From Zopfochytrium polystomum (Eukaryota > Chytridiomycota > Chytridiomycetes > Chytridiales > Chytridiaceae): DNA of 64,000 bases. Where the stretch lies: assembly GCA_025765615.1 (NCBI GenBank), contig JAIVFJ010000046.1:124001-188000 (forward strand), in the 5' to 3' direction. Every line of letters starts with the position of its first letter. The stretch's first letter is position 1. The translations under genes were made by a program, and so were the position numbers. Of this stretch, positions 35,500-45,169 are shown piece by piece. The notes beneath the pieces are model-generated. The model did no database searches. It saw only the letters and a list, made by a program, of their open reading frames with translations, and was not told where the DNA came from.

Positions 35500-36585
35500 G
35501 CATTGCAAAAATTGGACCAGTGTGAGGACAACAGGCTGTTGAGCCTGCAACCTCTAATAAAAAGAGTATACCCCGCTTTTTTAACTGATAACCTGTGAGG
35601 ATTATCAATTTGACTCAACCAAACAACCTTCTAAAAGTAATGTAACACAGACGGACCCCGTTTCTTATTATTTTCAGGGTTATCATTGTCCCTGGAGCCA
35701 AACCACTGAGATTTGGACTGTCTCTTAGTTGCGACCAAGTATATTATTCATGTTGTTATTATGCACTAAGTCACTGGCTGAATGCCTCAGACTGCTCTGC
35801 ACTACTGGCAAGAGGCCCTCTAGCTCAGTGGTGTAGAGCGTTCCCTTTGATGGGAGTGGTGCTAAGTTTGAGACATGATGCCATGGTTGTCTTCGGTGTC
35901 TTCCTTGTGTGTGGGAGTGGGTATTGACCTTCCTTGCTTCTAATACAGGTTATTCTCTCTGGTCTGGTGAGGCAGAGGTCTGTCTCCTGGTAGGATGGAG
36001 CAAGAAGAGTCCCACTGTCTCCCACCCTGGTTGCACCCACTTCTTTGGATTGAGTTGAAACACTCTCCTTGGAGTGAGACGAGTTGTGTCTGGTTTTGTT
36101 CAGTGGAAAACAGTTCTGATTTGGTTAAGCAGGCTCCTCTGCACACTACCACTTCCTTGTGTCTGCCCTTTGTCTCTCCAACCGCGTCCAACTCAGGGTT
36201 TGACTTGTTGTTTATTTCTTTTGTTGTTTCTTTTGATGGGTTGTAGTGGCTTGTTACTCCCCTTACCGATTTAGTCTTACCAATTCAGTTGGTTCTGTCT
36301 CTGGTCTAATTTGGCTTTGGCCTTGTGCCCCAGATGAAACCCTTCTGTGTCTTGCACTAGAGGATTATGCTTTCTTTTGCGATAGTGCTTGTTTCATGCT
36401 TTGGTGTGAGAAACCCCTCTTTTGTGTTAGAGATTTATTTGTGTTTTCTTGGGCTTTTTAAGACTCCAAATGCACTTTCCTGTCTAGTGCCCCTAGACAC
36501 CCTCCTTTTGCCCATTTTCATTAGTCAGGTTTGGTATTTAGGTCCATGCTCTAGTTTCCACCTATAGCCCTAGGCGAGGAGTTAG
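35500..36585 (+). repeat. Composite repeat R1, divergent copy
   Basis: The same block order occurs here and in the copies at 47620-49800 (inverted) and 58935-60845. First comes a stretch with a short hairpin (TGATAACC ... GGATTATCA, 35587-35608), then an ATT-rich spacer, a tRNA-like head (35818), and a long non-coding body. The body ends in sequence resembling TTTGGTATTTAGG and GGCGAGGAG. This copy is the shortest and most diverged. Confidence 0.7.
35816..35880 (+). repeat. tRNA-like SINE head
   Basis: The stretch reads TAGCTCAGTGGTGTAGAGCG (box A-like) followed about 35 nt later by AAGTTTGAGAC (box B-like). The stems are imperfect, so this is a tRNA-derived promoter within repeat R1, not a tRNA gene. 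Confidence 0.65.
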
Positions 36586-37389
36586 AGAGCACAGTCACAC
36601 AGGCAACAGCAGGGAAAGTGAAATCTTCCTTTTGGAGTGGGTGAAATGGAGGGCACAGCTGTTGAAGATGACTGATTGGTGAGTTTTTTTCAGCATCAAT
36701 GCACGTGTTGTAAAGACAAAATGGGCAGAGGACAAAAGGCCAGCAGTGCCTTTTGATGAGTTAAAAGAAGCAGGTATGCAGACAGATGTGCAGCCAAATT
36801 CATATTGGATGGGCTCCAGGTCGTAAATGCTTGTCGAGCAGCGAATGTTGTAGAGGACAGCGGTGTGTTGCTTTTCATCAGTAACTCGCTGCTGATATTC
36901 TACAGATGGTTCGAGCGGACAGACGGTGACACCAGTGCCCATAATCGTTGTGAACTGGGGTGGGTTGTGTGGAGGGCTGTCAAAAAGGACTGTGGCAGTT
37001 GCGAGGCAGACACCTGATGGTGTGTGAAATCAATGGATGTTTTGGAGCCACACAAGAATAAAGCGGAAGTGATTGCATGATGCAGTGAGTCCTTCAGTTC
37101 ATCAAAATTTTTTCCAGTAGTTCCAGGAGCCAGGTGTTGGAGGACGAGTTGGTTGGCAGGTTTGTTGGTGAATTATGTGGCAGCAGCTGGTAGTCGACAG
37201 GTGTAAGAAAATTTAATGTGTGAGGATGTTGTCTGAAGACAGGTGGCCTGTTCTTCTGACAAGCTGTGCAAAGGCAGAGTGAGTAAGAAATCTGGTCCTT
37301 TGAGAGGAAGGGCTGCTGTTGGATGGTGAGGTTGCAAGCAGAAGTGAAGCATAGGATGTCAAGCTCAGTGAGTGCAGGGACGGCAGGAT
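36586..37389. other. Unidentified insert inside the Helitron
   Basis: About 0.8 kb separates the R1 repeat from the Helitron helicase. The minus strand has two open stretches (37411-37094 and 36942-36595) that may be one decayed coding region. I do not recognise the product. Confidence 0.4.
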
Positions 37390-38219
37390 CAGGTTGAGCG
37401 GCAATGGTCAAGATATGGGAGATTTTTCCTTCAAAAGGACTCCAAGCTTCTTACTTTCTTCAACCTGAACAAGCATGAACCTGATGCAAGGCAATGGTTG
37501 TACTTTGAAATTCCTGAGCATTACACATGGAACCAGAGGCAGGCCAGGTGGACAAGCTGTAAGTGTCAGCAGGGTGCAGCAACCATTGCAAGGATGTATG
37601 CAGCAAGCCCCAGGACTCTGAGTGGTATTTTCTCCATGTTCTCCTGGCCAATGTCAGAGGCCCTGCCTCATTTGAGCACCTGAGGACTGTGGAAGGAGCC
37701 ACCTTTGGAATGTTTCAGGAAGCCTGTGTGGGACATGGACTGACTGCTGACAATCGTGAGGCAGTTCAGTGTTTGGAGCAGGGTGTGTGTGTGATGACAA
37801 GCTCAAGACAGCTCAACAGGCTGTTTGCGTTGCTCCTTACTTTTGTAAACAGTCTACTCTGAGTGAGTGAGTGGAAGGAGTTAATGAAGTGGAGATGTGT
37901 GTTTGTGGGTGGTCCTTCTCCCCAACTTCGGAGAGAAAGAGAAAAACTCTGTTATGAATTATTGATACATGATGATGATATACACGCTGTAATAGTTGCT
38001 AGGCAAGCATGACCAGCACAGGGTAAAAACCTCTCCAATATTATCTGCTTGAGCAGAGGTTCACAACCTGACAGATGGACTCTGCAATGGGACATGCCCC
38101 ATTCTACGGGAAGTCTTCCCCAACGTGCTGCTCTGTGAAGTTGTTGTGGGCAGCAGGAAAGGAGAGAAAGTCCTTCTTCCCTGAATCTCTCTGCAGCCCA
38201 GTGATTCAGGATTTCCCAT
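37390..38219 (+). mobile_element. Helitron helicase, middle part
   Basis: Plus-strand sequence encodes LTFFNLNKHEPDARQWLYFE, IPEHYTWNQ and TIARMYAASP. In a shifted frame it then encodes FLHVLLANVRGPASFEHLRT, FQEACVGHGLTADN and LNRLFALLLTF, the standard Helitron helicase entry. Near 38140-38219 another piece (GEKVLLP, stop, ISLQPSDSGFPI) is the segment that normally precedes the RKQFPV motif. That motif occurs on the other strand at 31568. Sequence at about 37845-38060 also occurs inverted at 63180-63420. Confidence 0.8.
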
Positions 38220-39060
38220 TCTTGAAGTTGCAGTGTAGAAGGCGATGTCGTGAGTGGAGGCGGCGTCGCAAGAAGGTTGAAGGGTTGAGGAACTGAGGCT
38301 TGAATTGAGAACTTGTACAAAGGAGTGAGTGTAGCAAGCGATCAAGGGCAAGTGGGTAAAAAGAGCTTGTTTTAGACAGGGACTGGCAAATTGGAGTGAG
38401 AGAGTGCCTTTTTCAATAAGAAAACTCTGCCCAATTTATACTCCTGCAGGGAGGGTGACCAGTTTTCCTGTTTTGCCTATCTGAACAAGTTGCAAACTGC
38501 TCCAGACAGGACTTTGCTCTGGGGAGGCATTGTAAACCCCTTCCCACAGAGGGAGGGTGATTTGAAATATTCAGAGTATTTCAAATCAACCAAGCTCTGT
38601 GTGGAGCCCAGTGTGCAAGCTCTGGTCTCCCCACAGAGAGGGGAAAATGACTTGAAATCTTCAGGAGCATTTCAAATCAACCAAGGTCTGTCCAGAGGTC
38701 TGTGTCCAGTGACCAGTCTTCCCACAGAGGAAAGATGATTTGAAATCATCAGGGGCATTTCAAATCAACCAGTCCCTGGTTCAACATTGGTTCAGACAAC
38801 AGTCAGCTGACCTGGAGCTGCTGTGAGCTGCCCTAGTTCAACATTTCTCTGAACCCATTGAGTGTGATTCTAATTGCATTGTCCTCGCCGGCGAAGCCTA
38901 GGAAAGCAAAGCTAGAATCACTGCCGTCTTCACCTAACTCTTTTCATTGGATTCAGATTAGGCCTTTCAGCTTACCCGACTTTAGTGTAAGTCGCATCAG
39001 CAGCAGCGACAAGGCTGCTGTTGACATAGGAAGCTGGCTTCCTAGGCTCAAATCTCAACA
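38220..39060 (-). mobile_element. Solo LTR, family A (841 bp), right inverted copy
   Basis: This is the inverted copy of 31569-32408, with the same palindromes and TATA box. Its inner terminal base pair differs (TCTTGA instead of TGTTGA). Its flanks are CCCAT (38215-38219) inside and GCCTC, read on the minus strand at 39065-39061, outside. They do not match each other but match the flanks of the left copy. Confidence 0.85.
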
Positions 39061-40615
39061 GAGGCTGGGGTCAAAAAGTTGTTCAAAGAAGATCACAGAG
39101 TGTGAACGGAGAGTGGGAAACACTTTGAGAAAAATATGCCAAGGAACTAATGAGTTGATGGAGTGAGTGTGAACAGAAAATAGGGGTGGACCAGAGTATT
39201 GGAAGGATGTTTGTTGGCTGAAAAGGAGGGGAATGAGAGACTTGGTGAAGTGTTTTTTTGGCTGGGACAAGGGTAAGGGATGTGAGAAAACCGGAGTTCC
39301 AGAGGCCAGGTCAAGTTGGAGGCAGTGCATCATGATACGGCTTATGTGGCCAATGAGAGAGGGGGAGTTCAAGCAAGAGTTGAGGTCAACCATCATGTCA
39401 GAGCAGTATTCATTGTAAAAGTCAGGGAGGTTATGGGTCATGGGGTAATGGAGGAGGGCATTGGAAAAGAGGTGCAGTAGCCCAACCAGGTGTTTGAAAG
39501 TTTTGCAACAGAGTGTGGTGAGGTTGTTGAGGAAAGTACGGGGAGAATGGCAGTTTTCCACAGAAAGCAGACACATGGGAGGAGGACGTTACAGATGAGG
39601 TAAGAAGCAATTTTGTCGCCCATCTTTTTGTGTTTGATAATGTTGAGGAAATTGGTGGTGGTGGAAAGGATTTGCTGCTGTGCTGCTGAGCTCATACCGT
39701 CTGCTGTGAAGTAGTTGCCTAGGTGTCAAAATGTGGTGTTTGGGGTGGATGGGAAGGACTGTGGTGTTCCAGTTGATGGTGGTTGGTGCTGATCGCAGGG
39801 TGTTGACGGTGGAGATGAAGATTTTCTTGGTGTTAGACTTGATGTTGTTATGTGACTTGTACTCAAAGAGGAGGTTGGCCTGAAGCTGCAGATCATCCAA
39901 GCTGCTGGAGAGGGTGTTGGTGTCATTGACAAGGGCAAAGCCAGTAACAGAAACAAGGGGTGGAGGGTTGAAGAATTCGACAGGAAAGTTACGAGGGGCC
40001 TGGGGCTTTGTTTGAGGCAAGAGATGTGAGAGGGTTTTTGACGTCGTTGGCAGAAGGGGGCAGCATAACCTTGGAGAAAAGATCTGGGAGGATGTGGGGA
40101 CAGGGTTGCATCTCAGAGTGAAAGGGAGAGGATGGGAAGGGAGTGAGGGTACGAGGGCGAAACCAGTGTTCAACCTGTTGTTGGAAGATACCAGGGACAA
40201 GGTCAGGATCGTGGGTGATTGAGGGACCTTCGGCAGTAGTATAGCGAATGTGGTCAATGCTAGAGTTGCTGTGTGTGCGGTTGAGGATGTTGTTGAGGAC
40301 AGTCTTTATCTTGCCAGAAGAGAAAAGGTCGTGTCTATGTGTGAGAGCTGTGGCAATGTCCTCCATTTGTGCTTTTCTGCTGCCTGGCATTGGGCACAGT
40401 AGATGGCCTGGCGATGGCGGTTGAGGGCGGGGAGTAAAACATCACGATAGTCAGTTGTGTCAAAGAAGGGGGCTTTGTACTGAGAGTGGATTTGGGACAA
40501 GAAGGAGTAAGACTGATCTGCGCCCCACTCAGATGGGGTCAAAGGAATGGAAGGGAAGATGTTAGCCAGATCCTGCGCAGGGTCTTTGGCAAGTGCCCAA
40601 AGTTTCTCTACTTTC

Positions 40616-40973
40616 TGTCAGGAACATGGCAGGACAAGGCAAGGCAAGGCAGCGAAGGAACTGAGAGGAGTGATCATTGTATTGGAAACAATAATTCACT
40701 TGAGGGATGGGACAGGTCCCCCATCCCCCTTTTATACCTTTTGAGAGTGTTCCTTGTCAAGACTCCAAGAAAGTTCCAGAAAGAGCAATTAGTAATACAA
40801 TGATACCAATGATACCAATGACAACAAGACAAGTCAGGAAAGCAAAGAAGGTTCCAGAAGGTTCCACAAGGTTCCATGAAGGAATGTTCTAGAAGGTTCC
40901 AGAAGGTTCCAGAAGGTTCCATGAAGGAATGTTCTAGAAGGTTCCAGAGGTTTCCAGAGGGTGATTCATAACA
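40616..40973 (-). repeat. 3' LTR of the chromovirus (358 bp)
   Basis: Same length as, and almost identical to, the 5' LTR. The flanking CTTTC lies immediately left (40611-40615), matching the CTTTC right of the 5' LTR. Confidence 0.92.
40845..40955 (-). promoter_or_regulatory. Heat-shock-element-like array in the LTR
   Basis: GAA and TTC units alternate every 5 bp over long stretches, as in GAAGGTTCCAGAAGGTTCC and GAATGTTCTAGAAGGTTCC. This is the consensus of heat-shock factor sites (nGAAnnTTCn). The array is in the U3 part, about 110 bp upstream of the TATA box on the element's strand. The 5' LTR has the same array at about 43615-43726, and the solo LTR at 58291 a related one. Confidence 0.75.
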
Positions 40974-42567
40974 TCATCTCCCCCTTTTAGGCCTCTTCTG
41001 CAACTTGGTGGGGTACCTGGTCTTGAACTCGAGCAGAAGGTCTTGGCAGTGAGTGAGGTTTGACTCAGGCTCCCAGGTGTTGTCAGCATCTGAGTAACCT
41101 TTCCACTTAACAAGGAACTTGAGTGTCCTTCCAAACCACTTGGCATCCAAGATTTGTTCAACCTCAAATTCCTCTTCACCTTCTACCTCAACTGGAGGAG
41201 GAGGAGGAACAACTCTGCCTGGAATGGAATTGGCCACAAACTTCTCTAAAAGGCTGACATGGAAAACTGGGTGGATCTTCATGGATGCAGGGAGATCCAG
41301 CTTGAAGGTGACTGGATTGATTTGCTCCAAGATTTTGAAAGGTCTCAACTTGAGGTTGTCTAGCTTGGGACTTGGTCTTTTGGACTGCAAGTTCCCTCAT
41401 GCCTGGCCAGTAAAAGTCTCTGGAAACAAGCTCTTATGTCTTGTGCTCTCCTGGGTGTCCAGCTGTTGCTGCATCATGCCTTGCCTTGAGCATCTCAAGT
41501 TTTTCCTCTTCTTGGCTGATTTGAATCTTGTGAGGCTTGGGGTCCTTGGAAAGAGCATGGGCCCACACACTGTCAGGAAGCAGTGAAAGGTGTGTCTTGG
41601 ATGGTGGGGTGAAACCATCTCCCCCTTCAGGTGCAAGGTCTGTCCTTCTGTGCTCATCAGCAGTGGGGCTCGAATTGTTGACTGGGAACTGTGATTCTTG
41701 AATCTTTGACTGAGGGTTCTGTTCTTGGCAAAGACTGCGAGCTGTGGAGCTTGAATCTTGAATTTGGACTGTGAACTGTGGTACTTGAATCTTTGACTGT
41801 GGGTTCTGTGAACTACAGACTTGGCCATGACTGTGAGCTCTATGAGCTGTGCTGGAATCTTGACTATGAACTGTGAACTGTGAAACTTGAATCTTGGCTG
41901 GGATCTGTGAGCTGCAGGCTGATACTGGAGCTGTCATTTGTGGTTGACCTTGGATACTAGGCTGAGAACCTTGAATCAGGGACTTGAGAGCATGAGACTT
42001 GGAGGCTTGACTTGAGTTTTGGGTGACTGTTCCGATTGGTGGAGGTCGGACTTGACCAGTGACCCAATCAATGGCAGGGTTCTGGGCTTGCAGCCATGGT
42101 AATCCCAGGATGACAGAGAATGTGGGTGAGCCAAGATCCAATACTTCCAGGTTGACCATGGATGGTGGAAAGCCTTGGATGTGGAGGTTTTGCTTGGTTT
42201 CATGGCTGATTTCCTTGAACAGAGCATGATTGGCAAAGTGAACCTTGAGGGGTGTGGATTTCTTGATGGTGGGAATGGCACAAGACTTGGCAAGGGTGGC
42301 ATCAATGATGTTGCAGGATGATCCAGAGTCTATAAGGGCCTTGGTTGTGATGGTTGACTTGGGTGAGAGTTGAATCTTGACATCCATGGTGAGTTGGTGG
42401 GGCTTGGAATCTGAGGTGTTTGTGGTGCTGGTGGTGGTGATGAAACAGGGGCAGCTTGGAGGAGGGTCCAGGGAATTGCCCCTCAGTGAGCCTAGACCTG
42501 GGAGTTTGGGTGCTTCTTCCTTGGGCAGTCCTTGACAGCATGCTCCTTGGAGCCACAGTAGAAACAC
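40974..42567 (-). pseudogene. pol: Chromovirus pol remnant: protease, integrase ends, chromodomain
   Basis: The 42567-41434 frame encodes a retropepsin (ALIDSGSSCNIID and FSVILGLPWLQ). A spacer of three or four degenerate repeats of about 20 residues (NPQSKIQVPQFTVQ and similar) follows. Next comes the first half of the integrase zinc finger (RHDAATAGHPGEHKT), a stop and FYWPGM. The frame 41390-40974 encodes the integrase C-terminal segment (RPFKILEQINPVTFKLDLP, HPVFHVSLLEKF) and a chromodomain (EVEQILDAKW, FLVKWKGYSDADNTWEPE). Two deletions removed reverse transcriptase/RNase H and the integrase core. Chromodomains guide insertion to marked chromatin. Confidence 0.85.
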
Positions 42568-43346
42568 AGTCCCTGCTGGGCCCTCCTTGTTTTCTCCTCT
42601 TGGCTCAGAGGACCCTTAGGAAGTGTCTCAACTGCATCCACTTGCATGGGTTCAGGAACTGTAAGAGCTTGAGGGACTTGGGTAGGTCTTGATGTAGTTC
42701 CTACTTGTCTTTGCTTCAGCCTCTTGGAGTAGAGTCTGTTGTCAATCTTGATGGGAAGGAGAATGTACTCTTCCAAGGTCTCAGGGATGTGCAGAGACTG
42801 GGAGAGCATGTCTTGGATAGACTCATGGAGACCATCATGGTACAGCTCCATCAGAGCTGCATCATTGTATCCAGAGTCTCTGGCTAGTTGCTTGAATTGG
42901 TGGGTGTGGGCCACACAAGATTGCTTTCCTTGCTTGCTTGATATGCTTGAGCTTGGATCTTGCTGTCCAAGATGCGTAGGGGTCACCAAAGGTAGCTTCC
43001 AGCCCCTCCCAGAGCTCTTGCAGGGTGGTGGGTGTGCTTGGGAGAGATTGGGAAATCGTGAAGGTTGGAGAAGGATGACATTCTCCACAGTGGGCATAAA
43101 GTTCCTAAGGTCTTTGGCCAGCCCAGTGAACTTGTCAGGGCTGGGAACCTTGGGCTCTCTTGCTTGGTTGGCTTGGGGCAGGGGAAGAGCTTGATGTTCT
43201 TGTTGGTGAAGTTGTTGTTGAAGCTGGTGCTGCTGGTGAAGGACTTGTTCTTGAAGTTGGTGTGTCTGTCTTGAAAGGGCTTGTAATTGGTCCATCAAGG
43301 CTTGGAAGGCAGTTGCATCAGGGAAGGTGCTGTTTGGGTCAGACAT
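42492..43346 (-). CDS. gag: Chromovirus gag-like protein
   Basis: The open frame of 284 residues starts at ATG 43346. The N-terminal Gln/His/Leu-rich part is likely a coiled coil; the middle is capsid-like (GYNDAALMELYHDGLHESIQ). Near the end is a CCHC knuckle, CFYCGSKEHAVKDCP. Gag packages the element RNA. The pol frame begins 75 bp before the gag stop in the -1 frame, suggesting ribosomal frameshifting. Some 70 or more residues of the capsid region look divergent or frame-shifted near 43080-42930. Confidence 0.8.
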   Translation of the reverse strand: MSDPNSTFPDATAFQALMDQLQALSRQTHQLQEQVLHQQHQLQQQLHQQEHQALPLPQANQAREPKVPSPDKFTGLAKDLRNFMPTVENVILLQPSRFPNLSQAHPPPCKSSGRGWKLPLVTPTHLGQQDPSSSISSKQGKQSCVAHTHQFKQLARDSGYNDAALMELYHDGLHESIQDMLSQSLHIPETLEEYILLPIKIDNRLYSKRLKQRQVGTTSRPTQVPQALTVPEPMQVDAVETLPKGPLSQEEKTRRAQQGLCFYCGSKEHAVKDCPRKKHPNSQV

Positions 43347-43386
43347 GATGGCAGAGAGTAGTAGGAGAGGGTGAAGTGAATTATGA

Positions 43387-43744
43387 TGTCAGGAACATGG
43401 CAGGACAAGGCAAGGCAAGGCAGCGAAGGAACTGAGAGGAGTGATCATTGTATTGGAAACAATAATTCACTTGAGGGATGGGACAGGTCCCCCATCCCCC
43501 TTTTATACCTTTTGAGAGTGTTCCTTGTCAAGACTCCAAGAAAGTTCCAGAAAGAGCAATTAGTAATACAATGATACCAATGATACCAATGACAACAAGA
43601 CAAGTCAGGAAAGCAAAGAAGGTTCCAGAAGGTTCCACAAGGTTCCATGAAGGAATGTTCTAGAAGGTTCCAGAAGGTTCCAGAAGGTTCCATGAAGGAA
43701 TGTTCTAGAAGGTTCCAGAGGTTTCCAGAGGGTGATTCATAACA
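43387..43744 (-). repeat. 5' LTR of the chromovirus (358 bp)
   Basis: It begins TGTTATGAATCACC and ends CCTGACA on the minus strand, with TG...CA ends. It contains the GAA/TTC array, then a TATA box (GGTATAAAAGGGGG on the minus strand near 43508-43495). Confidence 0.92.
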
Positions 43745-44690
43745 CTTTCCAACGTGCAACAAGGAATGGTTTGGCACAGCAATCTATCTTTGGCACTACT
43801 GAGGAGGTTCCCTTGTGAGGAAGGAACTCTTTGCCAAGCCGAAGCAGCAACTCGTGAAATGATGTGGAGAGTGTGTCAAGGTGGCTGACGAGGAGTGATG
43901 CACGTTCTGGGGAGGGGTATTGAAAGGTAAGGATGAGGAATGGAGGAACTCAAGCTCAGAGGGGAGAAGAATGCTGTCCAAGGCTGCAAGGGCTGCTGAG
44001 AGGGGGGCAAGCTCAACTGAGACGGCTGAAGTGTAATTGTCGAGTTGCTCCTCTGAAGCTTCCAGGGTTTGATGACCTGCCAGCGCAGAGGGGAGAAGGG
44101 AAAAGTGTGGAAGGGGGAGGAAGCAAGAATTATGTTGAAGGGGAGGTGGTCTGAAGTGTCAGTGAGATGGGGCTCTTCAAGTGGAGAAGAAATGTTAGCT
44201 TCAGTGACGTAGTCAAGAGCAGGTGGTGAGAGCCAAGTGCTGTCCAAATGAGAGGAGTAGGAGCCAGCAGTGTGTGTGTAAGAGGGTAAGTCTGGGTGCA
44301 GGTGTCGAAAGGAATCAACAAAGCCTTTCAGGGAGAGGGTGGGGAGGAAGCTGTGGTGGGAAGGAGGTGTGGGGGCTCTGGTGAAGTGGTCAAGGGGGTC
44401 AGTGATGGCATTCCAGTCACCAAACCAGTAGGCCTGGTGGGGTGAGGTGGAGTCAGATGAGGCAAGAGAGTTGCACCATTTTTGCAAGTCAGGGAGTTCC
44501 TCAGATTGGGGGTCAGCAGGCCAGTAAATATTTCGCAGGAGGATGGAGCGTCGAGCAAAAGATAAGGTGAGGGCAATGGCACAAGTTCCAGTCAGTGATG
44601 TGTGGTGCCAGGGAAGATGAAATGATGAAACCGACGCCAGCATGACAGGAGGGGGTGGAGGATATTGTGAGACTACACCAAGGTCTCAGT

Positions 44691-45169
44691 GATAAAGTCT
44701 AGGGATTTTATTCGCAAAAACAAGCGTACCTGTCATAAAACTGCAAGGATCGGGACCCCTATTATTGCTCCTGGTTCTTTAGTTTCCAAGGCGTTATCAA
44801 AGTGTATTTGCAGCTACCCGTCTTTATTATTGGGCCTGCTTTTACTACTTTCGTCTTAACAGTTTCTGTTGCGCCAGGGTTTTCCCAACATATTTTCTTT
44901 TTCGGTGACTAACAGAGACTGCCCGACTGCCTAGGGATGGGGTGCCTGACAGGCCGTACCCGAAGCCTGCCTAATTTATTATTTATTTTTGGCACTTGTA
45001 CATACACGCATAGAGTTGGGGGGACTTAGAGCATTTGTGGTGGATGCTCCAAGTCAGGGGGTTGACTTGTCAATTTTCTCTCTCTCTGTTTTTGGGCCAT
45101 TTCTCTTTTTCCTTTTTTTTCTTCAATCTGATTTCTGTCCTTTGGCACCAATACAGAGTCCCTTCATAT
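44691..45169. other. Unassigned sequence left of repeat R2
   Basis: About 0.5 kb follows the truncated LINE 5' end. No coding sequence or known repeat is recognised. Confidence 0.4.

Larger units (their letters stand above)
40616..43744 (-). mobile_element. Ty3/gypsy chromovirus, internally deleted
   Basis: Two 358-bp LTRs (43387-43744 is 5' and 40616-40973 is 3' in element orientation) flank 2.4 kb. The element sits in the LINE and is bounded by the 5-bp duplication CTTTC on both sides. A purine-rich tract (AAAAGGGGGAGATGA) precedes the 3' LTR. Inside are gag, a retropepsin, the start of the integrase zinc finger, the integrase C-terminus and a chromodomain. Reverse transcriptase, RNase H and the integrase core are missing, so it can only move with enzymes from a relative. 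The two LTRs are almost identical, implying recent insertion. Confidence 0.92.
39061..44690 (-). mobile_element. LINE retrotransposon, N-terminal half (endonuclease and RT), interrupted
   Basis: On the minus strand an apurinic-type endonuclease piece (44643-43876) shows WFGDWNAITDPLDHF, AGSYSSHLDSTWLS and TSDHLPF. The N-terminal catalytic part of the endonuclease is absent. After the chromovirus insertion the sequence resumes at 40615 with reverse transcriptase: SNKAPGPS near 39995 and FALVNDTNTLSSSLDDLQ near 39900. The catalytic Y/F-x-D-D box is replaced by VNDT, so the enzyme is inactive. The coding sequence runs to 39061, where the inverted solo LTR begins. Together with 32409-34615 it would form one LINE of EN-RT-RNase H order. 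Confidence 0.78.
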
